Source: Caenorhabditis elegans (taxonomy: Eukaryota > Nematoda > Chromadorea > Rhabditida > Rhabditidae). Taken from it: a stretch of DNA of 64,000 bases. Both the position numbers and the translations under genes were made by a program. The notes below the pieces were generated by a model. The model worked only from the letters and a program-made list of their open reading frames with translations, searched no databases and was not told where the DNA came from. Location: positions 3,100,001 through 3,164,000 of the forward strand of contig NC_003283.11 of NCBI RefSeq assembly GCF_000002985.6, in the 5' to 3' direction. Shown in pieces: positions 33,435-44,594 of this stretch (the stretch's first letter is position 1; every line of letters starts with the position of its first letter).

Positions 33435-33547
33435 CTAGTGCTCCCATGAGGTCGTCGCAACGGCGCCTCCGCCGGCCTCGCGGTGTCGGCGTGACGCCGG
33501 CAGGCGTGAGGCCCGCATTTCGCGCCTCTCTCAGCTGGAGCCCTAAA
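33435..33547. repeat. GC-rich dispersed foldback repeat, short copy
   Basis: GTGCTCCCATGAGGTCGTCGC at the left end and CTCAGCTGGAGCCCTAAAAC at the right end are the termini of the dispersed family; the interior is shortened. It lies between tat-6 and the STELLO-like gene. Confidence 0.75.
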
Positions 33548-33582
33548 ACTGTCAAAACAAACTAATATTTACTCACCGACCT

Positions 33583-33592
33583 ACTGATAAGA
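33583..33592 (+). promoter_or_regulatory. Intestinal GATA (ELT-2-type) site upstream of the STELLO-like gene
   Basis: ACTGATAAGA, an exact AHTGATAARR match, 113 bp upstream of the ATG at 33705 and just outside the repeat at 33435-33547. Predicted only. Confidence 0.5.
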
Positions 33593-33704
33593 TGACTGTA
33601 ATATTACGTATTATAATGTTTTGTGGCAACAGGAAAAAACAATGTCAAAAGAATCTTTCGATATTATTTTACATCAGTTATAGCGTTTCAGCTATTCTGT
33701 TTTC

Positions 33705-36700
33705 ATGATTCAGAGGTCAATATTTCACTTCTATCTCAATATTCTACTTATAGCATGTGTCACTGTAGTCGGTCTAACCTATTTTTACTCTAACTATTGT
33801 TCTAACAATTTGAATTCGAGAGAAAGATACAGGTTAGGCGTTTAGGTGATATGTCGTAACTGTTATATAGTTTTAGACTGCATTCTGCAATCCAGCCTGT
33901 AGCTGAAATTAGGCCAGGTAACAAATGGATAGTGGTCACAAGTATTAGCTTACCAACGGAAGATGTCAAGGTAATGTTCAAAGTGAAATTGTCAAAAAAA
34001 AGAACCCGCAAGATGTCTGCCGCTCCAATTGTATACAGCAAAATTTTTAATTTTTATAAATTTGTTAAAAACACACCACGTTATTCCAGAGATTAGCATC
34101 ATTTACGGACTGGAACTTGGTCGTAGTTGCAGATACAAAAACCCCGCTAGATTGGGAACTGGAAAATGCTCACTTTTTATCAGTAGAGTTTCAAAAGAAA
34201 TCACGTGAGTTTTCAAATTGGTTTTGAGAAAATGGCGTCACAGTTAAGCATTTTCCCTGGTCTCCTCACTTTCTTACAAATCCTATACGCGGAAAAACAT
34301 TGGCTACCTGTACGCAATATCACAAGGAGCTGAATGGATTTATGACACCGATGATGACAATAAACCTTATGATATGTTTTTTTTAAGTTGGTCTAGTGTT
34401 AATTTTTGAAAGTTTTAAGGCTAGGATTGAACCAATTCAATTTCAAAGAAACAACTTCTGGGGTACGATTTCGACCGGCAAATGGAACTGCTACAGAAAT
34501 ACAGTACGAATGTGTAATTATGAAGTTAATTTCAGATTTTTCGAAATTTTCAGGCAACGTCTATTCAACCCATATAGATTCTACGGGATGGATCAAATGT
34601 GGCCAAGGGGGTTCCCGTTGGAGCATTTTGTTGTAAGTCGCCAAAACTTTAGCTTTTTAGAATAATAGTGCAATTCCAGAAGCATACTAATGGGAACGAA
34701 ACTCAAGTTCTATGCTATAAAATGAAAAGAGCAGCCGTTCAACAAGGACTGGTTCATCACGATCCGGACGTGGACGCCATTTATCGGTAGTTCTAGCGGC
34801 CGACGCCTCGCGGGTCACATAGATTGTAATCACGCCAAATTTCAGATTACAACACGCCGATTCAAGAAGCGGCTTGAATGTCAAATTCAATAAATTTGCG
34901 CCTCCTATCACTTTATCAGTTGGCACATATTCTCCGTGGAATTCGCAGAATACAATGTTCCACAAATCAGCGTTCCATACATTGTTCCTTCCAACGACAG
35001 TATCTTTTAGGTCATAATTGGCATGAAATTATGCTCCTCTAGTAGTTTTAAAGTTTTCAGAACCACCGATATCTGGAGAAGCTTCATTTCTCAGAAAATA
35101 CTTCATCTATCCGGGTTGACAGTATCATTTGTGCCAACTAACGCTGTACATTTTCGAAATGCACATAATTATCTAAAAGATTTCAAAGATGAACAACAGG
35201 TTTATGAAGATTCTGGAAGAATTATTGAATTTTTGCATAATTGGAATTGCAAAACTGGAAGTTCTATTCAAAGTTGTATAGTTCAACTGGCTAATGATTT
35301 GGTCGAAGTAAAGCTATTAGGTGAAGAAGACGAAAGTTTGATGGAAATGTTTTTGAATGACTTGACTGCTTTGGGGTTTGTTTAAAATACTAGAATTTTG
35401 AAAAAACAACACAAATTCTTTATTTTTAGATTTGAATTTCCAAGCCTAATTGGAGACAACTACGTGGATCCGTATGCTCCGTCAGCAAATGAAAGCTCTA
35501 GAGAAGTCAACTGCAGAAGGATGTATTTGGAATTCAAACTTGTCGACCCGAACACAAATGTCTCAGAGGTATAGTCAATCCTCCACGTACCTACGTGCCT
35601 ATTGTAGGCATGCCTACATGACTGCCTTAAGTTCGTGTACAAGCCTTTCTCCCTTCTGTATGCCTACCTTCTGCCTACCTTAGGGCATTCATGCAGGCAC
35701 CAAAACGCCTACTGCGTCCGGCTTGCGGCGACCACCGCGCCGTCAGGCCCTGAAACCGAGCCTGTCTCCCATTGAAGCCTAGCCTACCTACGTGCTTAGA
35801 TCATTCTTCCCCTTACCTCAATCATGCCTGCGGTGTGCCTACGTAATGCCTTTTTTACATGGCCACATTACTCTAGCTCATAAGCCTATCTTTTCTCTTC
35901 GTCTGTCTTTTTCATCCTTGCCTACATGCCTAGCTCATCACTACCTCGTGTGCAGCCGACACTTCACGGGTCAAATATTTTGCTGCATTTCAAAGCCCAC
36001 TGATACGATTTCAGATCTCTCGAACATCCCAAGAGAAGCTGAATTATTTTGGTGACATCATCAAATGGTGTAACGAAACTCGAAAATCAAGTATGAATCA
36101 CCAATAATAAATATACCAGTTAAAATTGAATTTTCCAGGTGTTTCAATAAATTTCCCATCACCGAAACAATTGGCTAGTCTACATGAAAAGTCCTATGTA
36201 TTGAAGAAGCACATGGATAGTGTGAGTGATAATTTTATTGAACATTGAAATCGTTTTAAAATTTCAGGTGTTAATCGTGGTAAACAATTACCCTTGGAAA
36301 TACGGTATGGGTCTAATCCAAAGGCTCTATCAACCATATTTTGCCACGGTCATCTTTTGTGGTTCCTGGTACCCCGCAGAATTTTCTGATGACACCAATT
36401 TCACACCAACACTTTTCCCAATCAACTACATTCATATGAATCCAGCCGAAATTGAGAAAGGATACTTTGCCTACCACTGTGTGACTCTTGCCAAAGAATT
36501 AGGATTGCACGATGTTGAAGGGTACTTCTTAGTGGCCGACGATACGGTATTCAATATCTGGCAACGGATTGATTTTTCACGAGTGCATCATTTAACTGGT
36601 GTCACGTGTGAAGACAGTCCGATATGGTGGAGTATCGCAGATGTCGGTTCGTTATTTTTTATAAACCCGCGGGGTGTCTGCTGCTTTTTCAAAATTTTTA

Positions 36701-37382
36701 AAATTTGCTTTCAGGAATGGACGCAGCTAAAAGAGTCGTAGGTTATATCAATAATAGTACTGCCCCAGAAATTGCGGAAACATGGACAAAGTTTGAAACT
36801 GGACTGAAGAAAAATGGGTATGTAAAAAATAATCTGACAGTGATGGATGAAATGACATCGGGGCTTGGACGAAGTGTTTCCGATTTGTAAGTTATCTCCG
36901 GGACTGATAACGGAAAAAAAAAGAATTTCAAGCTTCTACATCCCAACATCTGAAAGTGAGTATTATGCCAGCCTAATGAGAATCTTCTACAAGAACAAAC
37001 TATTCTTGGAGATAGCTGTGAACAAATTTCTCAAATCTGTGAATCACCAAACGTAAGTAACATTGCAGTTTGTAGTTTTTGACGGTTCATTTACAGATCT
37101 CTCTCTGGAAATTCCAGTTACTTATGGGGAAACGACAGAAACATCTGGGACACGTTTTACAGTAGAGATATGGTTGCAATGCACCCGCTGAAATTGGGTT
37201 ATCTGAAAACGCCCAATGAACATCGAATAAGGTAGTTCGAATTTCAATATTGGCCAGTTTCAGAAAAATTTAATTTGAGGTACTGCAAAACAATAATTCA
37301 GTCTTGGTCGGATATTATATTCGGTGGATCTCAGGATTTTAAAGTTAAAGCTGACAATGATACGGATTATAAAAACGGATAA
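33705..37382 (+). CDS. STELLO/DUF288-type glycosyltransferase-like membrane protein
   Basis: Seventeen exons joined in phase, 808 residues: 33705-33832, 33877-33970, 34090-34204, 34249-34386, 34425-34503, 34554-34632, 34680-34786, 34846-35010, 35061-35375, 35430-35568, 36015-36090, 36139-36221, 36268-36646, 36715-36886, 36933-37052, 37097-37231, 37280-37382. An N-terminal signal anchor (residues ~9-29) suggests a type II Golgi protein. The catalytic-like part has NKWIVVTSISLP, NLVVVADTKTPLDWEL, YTRKNIGYLYAISQGA and a DTDDD acidic cluster, then QQGLVHHDPDVDAIYR and GYFLVADDTVFNIWQR. Plant STELLO proteins assist cellulose synthase assembly in the Golgi; the nematode role is unknown. Exon 5 uses a weak CTAG acceptor and is the least certain. 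Intron 10 is filled by repeats. Confidence 0.8.
35575..35975. repeat. TGCCTAC-rich repeat cluster in STELLO intron 10
   Basis: Many copies of TGCCTAC/GCCTACC (e.g. CCTACGTGCCTATTGTAGGCATGCC) mixed with AGGCACCAAAACGCC and GGCCCTGAAACCGAGCCTG fragments of the dispersed family. Similar stretches lie at about 26390-26440 and 47990-48080. No coding signal. Confidence 0.75.
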
Positions 37383-37495
37383 ATTTTAGTTTTTTCGTGT
37401 TATTTTGATATTTATGTCCACATATTTTTTGCGTCTTTTACAGTTTTATTGATAAAAAAATCACCAGATTTACTATAAACTCTTCTTTAAAAAAA

Positions 37496-38531
37496 TTAGA
37501 GTGCTTTCTGTTTCATCGGTCTTCCGTAAAACGAGTAGCCAATGAGCACAATGGTAATTGCAGTACTGAAGGTTCCAAACACAAAGATCCAAAATCTGTA
37601 GGTACTCTCATTGCAGGGCTTGGTGATGAAATGATTATCAGTGTAGAATATCGGACGAAGACTGCGGGATGCATGGTACAAGATGTGGTGTTGACTCTGA
37701 AAATTTAAACTTATGTGAACCTGTTAAATGTCGGTTGATTCATACTTCTGTCATGGCGGCTGGAGAGTTTTCTTTGAAATAGTACATGATCGGATGACGA
37801 GTTGAAACATCACCAAGACGTGCACCGATCGCCAACTTCAACCCAACATTATTCATCAGCACAATAGCCGGCTTGTTCTCCGCCTGGATCACTTTCAGAT
37901 TTTGAAGATTCACAGAATCTCCCAAGTTCTTGGTGTTCTTGATGGTCAGAGATCCATGGAGTTCTTGAATATTCCAATAAGTTGACATTCGCTTTCCACC
38001 ATCTGAAACAAATTATGATTCAACTTTAAAAAATTTAAAAAAAAAGAAAAAAAACGAACTCAAGTTCTCGATGACAATGTCTCCGTGGACATGAGTGCAT
38101 GGTTTTTCAGTCAACAATCCGACGTCAATATCGTTGTGTACACTTAATTCGTATCCGTGGCACACGGTGTCCGCAGTGGTGGCGGTGACGAGAAATTGGA
38201 GAAGAAGCATCAAGGATACGTGTACTGGAAAAAAATTATTTAGGAATTTTTCTGATAGTACTAAAATCAACGCTTTCTTTCTTATTTTTTTTCTCTTTAT
38301 TTTTTCTGGAAATTCATTGAATGTTGGATTTGACCCACCGCATAAGCCGGTCTAATCCTAAGCCAAAATATAAGTCTAATCCTAAGCCAAAGCCGAAACC
38401 TAAGCCAAGGCATATGCCTATGCCTAAGACAGAGCCTAATACAAAGCTTAAGCCAATGTCTAAACCAAAGTCTAAGCAAAAGCCTAAACATAAGCCTAGT
38501 TTTTCCCTCTCTGCTCACCTTTCAAAATCAT
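37496..38531 (-). CDS. Receptor L-domain membrane protein (irld-like), abnormal donor
   Basis: Exons: 38531-38519 (MILK), 38224 to about 38061, 38002-37746 and 37696-37496; about 210 residues. The short first exon plus exon 2 make a signal peptide (VHVSLMLLLQFLVTATTADT). A single insulin/EGF-receptor-type L domain follows (CTHVHGDIVIENL, then ELHGSLTIKNTKNL, LQNLKVI), then a C-terminal transmembrane segment (FWIFVFGTFSTAITIVLIGY). Worm irld genes encode such proteins; their ligands are unknown. Odd: after GAGAACTTG the sequence continues AGTTCGTTT with no GT at the position that would keep phase with exon 3 (starting AT-GGT-GGA-AAG); the nearest GT gives a shifted frame. This suggests a small deletion of the donor. 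Divergent from the small gene at 38748. Confidence 0.6.
38340..38505 (-). repeat. Degenerate telomere-like (TTAGGC) tract in irld-like intron 1
   Basis: On the plus strand about 20 units of GCCTAA-like hexamers (CCTAAGCCAAAATATAAGTC, CCTAAGCCAAAGCC, GCCTATGCCTAAGAC), the complement of TTAGGC. Units are diverged, so the tract is old. It yields a Lys/Pro-rich open frame that is not a gene. Confidence 0.8.
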
Positions 38532-38656
38532 CGTTCCTCTTCTTGCTGCGATATTTTTTGACCACCAATTAGAATGAGAAATCGAAATGAGTTGGAATTT
38601 TTGAATTCCAACAAATCACCAAAAAATTTGACCGCGTGGAATCGTGAAATGTAATC

Positions 38657-38662
38657 CACGTG
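38657..38662. promoter_or_regulatory. CACGTG E-box in the bidirectional promoter
   Basis: CCACGTGAAAC lies midway in the 216-bp gap between the divergent genes at 37496-38531 and 38748-39090. A heat-shock-like TCTAGAAAGTTTTAGAA array follows at 38690-38706 with imperfect units. Functional use is inferred from position. Confidence 0.35.
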
Positions 38663-38747
38663 AAACGGGGAAAAACAACAAACAACAACTCTAGAAAGTT
38701 TTAGAAATTTTATTCCTACACGTTTCCCACCAAGGAAACTAGCGAAA

Positions 38748-39090
38748 ATGATGGACGAAAAGAGTTTTCTGCTGTATTATCTTGTTGGTAAGTGAATTTA
38801 TACGTAACATTCAATTAAAATAGCCGCAAAAATCTTCAGGTACTCCTATAATAATCTGGACCGCAACGCTCATTCTCGCAATCATCCGTATCTGGAACAA
38901 AAATCATCGAGATTTGGCGGAGGAGAGGAAGAAGCTGGAGGAGCGGATGAGACCACCAAATTCTGGATTCAAGGAGAGACGAGTGGTCAAGAGAAGACGG
39001 CCGAGGGAGACTTCAAAGCCATCGGATGAAACTGCTGCTCGTGCTGGATCTGTTCAGCCCAAGGAAAATGAGCAGTTGTTGAAGAAATAA
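38748..39090 (+). CDS. Small single-pass membrane protein, 96 residues
   Basis: Exons 38748-38787 and 38840-39090. The start is the first of two adjacent ATGs (MMDEKSFLLYYLVG). A single hydrophobic segment (TPIIIWTATLILAIIRIW) is followed by a basic/acidic coiled tail (RDLAEERKKLEERM) and an Arg/Lys-rich stretch (RRVVKRRRPRE), ending QLLKK. No family recognised. The topology suggests a short extracellular or lumenal N-terminus and a cytosolic tail. Splice sites are canonical, and the divergent neighbour shares its promoter. Confidence 0.6.
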
Positions 39091-39256
39091 TAAGTTTTGA
39101 TGATATTCTAAATTTTGGCTTTTTTTATCTGTATAATTAAACATAGCCGATGAATAAACTATAAAACAAGGGCACAGAGCATGAAAAATTTTATTTGACG
39201 CTTTATTCATTAAAAAAAAATCTAGAATATTGTGTTCTTCAAAAAAAAAAGAAGAA

Positions 39257-39703
39257 TTAAAATCGAATATTGGCATGTTCAGCTTTTGGAACTTTGGACA
39301 TGTCGATTTCGCCATGTGGGAAGAAGGGATGATTGGCAGCGCTAAAAAAAAATTTCAGTAAAGTAATTGTATTTTTTGATTGAGGACTTTATGGTGAACC
39401 TTTAATTCAGTTGTAAACTTTTTCAGTAAAATAAACTTACAAATCAGCCAGAAACAGTCTAGTTCTGGTCTTGATGCTGTCCAAAAGGGCCATGTCCTCA
39501 CCAGACAGCTTGAAGTCGAATACCGAAATATTCTCAACAATCCTACCAGGATTAACACTTTTCGGGATTGCCGCAATACCACGTTGCGAGAGGTGTCGGA
39601 TGAGAATCTGTGCGGCTGATTTTTGATACTTGGCCGCCAGTTTTTTGACAATTGTGCAAACAAAATCAGTTTGTATAGGTCTCTCCTCAACTTCAGTGTA
39701 GTC
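39257..39703 (-). pseudogene. Aldo-keto reductase, C-terminal fragment
   Basis: Two exons, 39703-39441 and 39341-39257, joined in phase. They encode the C-terminal third of an aldo-keto reductase: KKLAAKYQKSAAQILIRHL, RGIAAIPKSVNPGRIVENIS, FDFKLSGEDMALLDS, then NHPFFPHGEID. The IPKS motif is the coenzyme 2'-phosphate-binding lysine region of NADP-dependent family members. The catalytic Asp-Tyr-Lys-His part (first ~200 residues) is absent: upstream of the acceptor at 39704 only a fragment of the dispersed repeat (GGGAGCCCTAG near 39850) and then the Srab gene follow. Most likely a 5'-deleted pseudogene. Confidence 0.75.
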
Positions 39704-39930
39704 CTATTTTTTTCATCACAAACACATTTTTCTCTGATCATTTGTGTCAGAGAGCACAAAATGTTCCTTATCTTCTATTTTTAATATCATATCATCAAAA
39801 GACCAAAATGTAACATCTTCTTTATAAAGAGCATCGGCGGCAAGCTTATGGGAGCCCTAGTTGTCAGTAGTTTGCCACCTTTTCCAGTTAAGAAAACAAT
39901 TTTAACATTTTATTGTAAAACATAACAAAA

Positions 39931-41290
39931 CTAATTCAAAAATCTATTAAAATTTTCAAAATACTCATTCTGATCGGCATTCACATGATTTTGCAAAGAC
40001 TTCTTCAGCCGCACCTTGTTCAAGTGCGCCTTTTTCAGCAAAACCACGATGGATACCACTGCATATAGGGGATATGAGGCATTTACTGAAAATAAAATGT
40101 ATTTTCTGAAATTTTCAATGAAAAAATTTGAACTCACATTCCACCAGCGATATGTACGTGGATTTTTCAAATCCCACGCCAAACTCTAAAAGATAAAGGA
40201 ATAGTAGCATATGGATTATCATAAAAATGGATTGTAAATCTGCGAACCGTTTCAAAGTTCTCATTGATTTTAAGTTCTGCTCGAGTAGGTATCGATTTGA
40301 GAGGCTTGATGTTAACTGTTTAGCTCGAAGCTTCTGCAGCAATCCCAAATATGTTTTTCAGAAAAAAATTATTGGCTAACCTCATTTAATTTGAACAAAT
40401 ACTCGAATAATATTCTCCCAACTACTTGAATTACAAGACTAATTGTCGAAATCATCTCAGCATTACTAACCGATCCGCTTTTTATTGCCATACAATAATT
40501 CATAACGGGCTCCGAAAAGTTGAACCTCATAAATGAGAAATATGTGGCAAATGCTGCAATTGATAACTGAAAACTTAAGTTCCAATTGATCCCGCAGCAT
40601 TTTAAACGAATACCTGTAGGACTGCAAGTAAAATTCCAAGTGAGCACCCGGCGTGCTCATAGCTTGCAGATCTAATTGTAGCGACAAATCGTTCAATTAT
40701 AAGGGGTACTGTAGTTGCACCAATTAGCCAAAGTCCAAATACATATTGAACTCGAAGTACGAAGCAGCGAATCGTACTAGGCGGCATGTCACAGTAGTCT
40801 AAAAGAAAGTAGCTGTAGAGGTCCAAGACGTGGAGGATTATTCTGGAAAACAAAAAATTGGTTAAAAATTCATTGAGCTTTTTTCGGAAAGGTGATAAAT
40901 TTTCCGGGAAATGTCAAATTTTTTAAAATCATTTTCAATCATTTGCTTCCAAAATTTTGGAATTTTCAGATGAAAACCAACATTTAGCTTGAGAGAGACT
41001 AAGGGTCCGGGACGCCCTAGCCGAGAGACGGGCGACCACAAAAAAGCACACAATTTCACTTACCTATTCAAACAGTGAATGAAAAATCCAAAAAGGTGAA
41101 CTTGAAATATGATAATCACATTAATATGGAACAGCTTTGAAACTCGAGCATTCCACAATGCATAGCTTGCCGCAATGATCATTGGAAACGCAACTAAACT
41201 AGATAGCAATTGAAAAATTAAAGTTATTCTGAGAAAAAATGATGTGGACAGCTTTTCCATCTCTTGGCAGTGATCCTGGTAAGATGACAT
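39931..41290 (-). CDS. Srab-type seven-transmembrane chemoreceptor (cluster copy 1)
   Basis: Five exons, 41290-41064, 40842-40614, 40566-40381, 40333-40138 and 40085-39931, giving 330 residues. The ATG follows directly on TTTCAG, as expected for trans-splicing. Motifs shared by all five cluster members: MEKLSTSFFLR at the start, KLFHINVIIIFQVHLFGFF in TM2, DLYSYFLLDYCDMPPSTIRCF before TM3, GATTVPLIIERFVATI at its end, RYLLEQNLKSMRTLK in loop 3 and NHVNADQNEYFENFN at the C-terminus. These fit the Srab class (Sra superfamily). Expected in sensory cilia; ligand unknown. No defects seen. Confidence 0.8.
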
Positions 41291-43093
41291 CTGAAAGCAA
41301 TATATTGTCTCAAAAATTGTGTTGTGCTAGACTTATGATCAATCAACTCAAAAATGACATAGTAGGGGGCGATAACTAAATAAGGAAAAAATAGAGTGCA
41401 TGAGAAAGTTGCTGCTACAATGAAAAGTTAGCGATGAAAAATGAATGACAAATTTTGGGCTGACTAGTCCGACCACATTAATTGCAAATTTGATTTTCTA
41501 AATTTTTGTCACTATTTTACGAAATTTCCAATTTGAAAAAAAAACATTTTCAATATAAAACGAACCTGTTTTATATATGATCAACGTACAAAAAAATTGG
41601 TTTTATTTTTGCTCGTAAAAAAACTTTGCCTTGAAATATAATTTCGTAGAATTTGGTATAAAATTCAAGTTTCAATTTTTTTATTAATTAAGCATGAATT
41701 CAAAAAAACTTGGGTAAGGAATGTCTAGAAAACGAATTCCAAGAAGTCACTTTCTTAAAAAAAAAACTATCATCTATGTACAAGACAGAATTTTTTTTTA
41801 ATTTTTTGTATTATCTGACTGAAAAATGTACCCGCTTCTGAATCACCAGAGAAAACATATTTTGAATCTAGTTTAGTACGGGCTTTTAGATAACTTATCA
41901 GGAATTACAAAACAACACTGTGTATGTATATTGAAGTTAGAAGTTTTCCAAATATTTGAAGAAAAAAACCTTTTTTGAAAATTGAAAATAACCGAATTTT
42001 GATATATTTAACCAGACAAAAAGGTGGATGAAATGTCAGAAAAATAAGAAAAAAAAGTGATTTTTACCAAAGAACTTGCCAGCTCCAGATTTTGAATTGG
42101 ATTAATTTCGAATTGAATCAAATTTGGAAGTTCAATTGGTTTGTGACATGAAGTGATATAGTGTTTCGTTGCGCCTACTCACTTTTGAGAGAAATACACG
42201 TTTTTCGAAGTTGAATTAAACACGAAATTAGACTAGGATTTTTGATTTTTTGAACAAAAACAAACTGCATCTCTGATTGTGGATTCAATTAACTGTAGTT
42301 GTGCACAAAAAAACGAGCAAAAAAAAACAGAATAGATTGTCTGTGTGGGAAAACATATATTTATTTCAAGGAATTGTTTTGGGGGAAATTCCGAGGATGA
42401 CGTAAATACTTATGAAACGTTTCAAAGTAGAGAAAAAGTTACACATAGTCAAAAATTCCTATAAGGTTGCCTTCAAGATTGCACGAAATATATCCGAATT
42501 TTTTTTGTTTTTTATATAAAATTTTTTAAATTATCAAAGGTCAAAAAAAGAAAAAACACAATCTGAAAATTAAAATTTTCTTCAAACTTTTCTCTGAAAA
42601 TTTACACATTTCTTAATCTTCACTTCCAGTACAATTTCGGATACACTTGCAGAATCAGTTTTGGAGAATTACGTCAAAAGTTTACAAAAAAGAAAGCTGG
42701 CTCTAGCTGCTAACTGAAAAACAGGTTAACAAAATTTTCTTAAATTTCACAGTTTTGTTAATTATGATTGGCTACAATTCTAACATATTTTCAAACACTT
42801 TCTGCTTTAAACTTCATCTTTCGTAATCTAAAAAGTTCTAACACCTATAATTAATTTTTTGAACCTGGTAAAAATAGCAACTGGTGGAATTGTGTTTTGT
42901 GGTGTTCTGGTTAATCTTCAGAACAACTTCCAATTTTTCTGGTAATTGTTCTGATAATAATTTTTGAGGAATGTTCTCTGAAAAAACTCATTCAATAATG
43001 GAACAATTTTCAATCACATAAAGAATCAAAAAACAAATATTTACCTCAAAAATTTTTTTTTTTTTTTGTATTTTTTAAACGAAAAAAAAAGAA
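41291..43093. other. AT-rich intergenic region, 1.8 kb
   Basis: Longest unexplained gap in the receptor cluster. Many homopolymer A/T runs and no open frame, RNA or repeat family I can support. It contains the upstream region of Srab copy 1. Confidence 0.6.
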
Positions 43094-44594
43094 CTATTGC
43101 AAAATTTTGTTAAAATTTTCAAAATACACATTTTGATCGGCATTCACATGATTCTGCAAATTCTTCTTTAGCTTCACCTCACTTGAGTGAACTGTTCGAA
43201 AAAATGCCAAAATGGAGACAATTGCGTAGAAGGGATGTGGGGAGTTGACTAAAACATTTGTTAGAATTTAATTAAAAAAGTGCTCCGCCAACTCACGTTC
43301 CACGAGCGCAATATACGTGGATTGCTCGAAATCGGCGTCCGATTGAAGAATGTAGACAAAGAGCACCATATGGACTATCATAAATGCACATTGGAGATTC
43401 GCAAAACATTTCAATATTTCGATGGATTTCAAGTTTTGCTCTAATGAATATCGAGTAGATAGGGTAGATGTTAACTGCTCGGAACGTAGTTTCTGAAATT
43501 ATTCGGAATATTCAAGTTGAAACTCGAAAGTCGCCCCTACTCGCCCGGTGTTGCGCGGTTTCTATCGTAAACTGCAGCCGACATCGATTGAGTCTCGCGG
43601 AGAGTAATGCTTGCAGTATTGCTTCCCCTTACCTACGGCTTCCAAGCAGGCGCGAAAATGCCTGCCGCGACCTCGGCCTGCCTCTCCAAGCGAACCACGC
43701 TTCCTGTATAGTGCGGCGCGGAACCCAAAATGTGTCGTCCGCATTGGAAGAACCACCTTTCGCACTATGTGTGTTGAGTTCTCGCCATCGTGCAGAAATT
43801 AGGCGAGAGGCAGGCCCTGAAATTGCGCCTGCCTCTCATGGAAACCCTAACCTTACCTCGTTCTGTTTAAACAAAAATTGGAAGCAAATTCTTGCAATAA
43901 TCTGCACAACAAGATTGACCAGTGACACAATTTCAGCGTTGTTGAACTCTCCGAATTTCACACCAATACAGTAGCTCATTGTTGGCTCATCGAACGAAAA
44001 CTCATGAAATGCAATAAAAGTGCAGATAAAGGCAATGGTAACCTGAAAGTTTAGAATTATATCAGAAAGATTTTTGTTTTCCATACCTGTAGCAATGCCA
44101 AATAGATTCCAAGCCTATAACCTATATGCTCATAGCTTGAAGACTTGATTGTAGCAATATATCGCTCGATCACAAGGGGTACTGTAGTTGCACCGACTAG
44201 CCAGAGCCCATAGACATATTGGATTCGGAATGCGAAACATCGAGTGGTACTCGATGGCATGTCACAATAATCTAGTAAGGTATATCTGTAGAGATCACTG
44301 GCATGAAGAATGATTCTGAGAAGATTTAAAAAATTTAGATGATCTCTGGAATTTTATAAAGATTTACCTATTAAAACAGTGAATGAAAAATCCAGCAAGA
44401 TGGACTTGAAATATAATAATCACATTGATATGGAACAACTTTGTAACTCGAGATTTCCACAGCGCATAACTTGCAGCAATCGTTAAAACAAATGCTATGG
44501 CGCCTGCAATCAGATTGAGGAGCAAAGTGAACTGGAGAAATGATGATGTTGAAAGTTTCTCCATTGTTTGGCAGAGTTCAGTGTAAGGTGACAT
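43094..44594 (-). CDS. Srab-type seven-transmembrane chemoreceptor (cluster copy 2)
   Basis: Exons 44594-44368, 44315-44087, 44042-43857, 43492-43297 and 43248-43094; exon lengths (227, 229, 186, 196, 155) equal those of copy 1, giving 330 residues. The ATG at 44594 (MSPYTELCQTMEKL) sits right after TTGCAG. Motifs: LFHINVIIIFQVHLAGFFIH, YCDMPSSTTRCFAFRIQY, GATTVPLVIERYIATI and NHVNADQNVYFENFN. Intron 3 (43493-43856) is enlarged by a GC-rich dispersed repeat. It appears intact. The C-terminal exon is the most diverged part of the gene. Confidence 0.8.
43530..43850. repeat. GC-rich dispersed repeat in Srab copy 2 intron 3
   Basis: Modules CTACGGCTTCCAAGCAGGCGC, TATAGTGCGGCGCGGAACCC, GGTGGTTCTTCC-like and GGCCCTGAAATTGCGCCTGCC. 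The 168-codon open frame crossing it arises from the low AT content and is not a gene. Confidence 0.75.

Noticed and set aside
38321-38572. Lys/Pro-rich 83-codon open frame
   Set aside because: Produced by degenerate telomere-like hexamers in an intron.
43468-43974. 168-codon plus-strand open frame
   Set aside because: It overlaps Srab copy 2 exons antisense and a GC-rich dispersed repeat; length is explained by low AT content.
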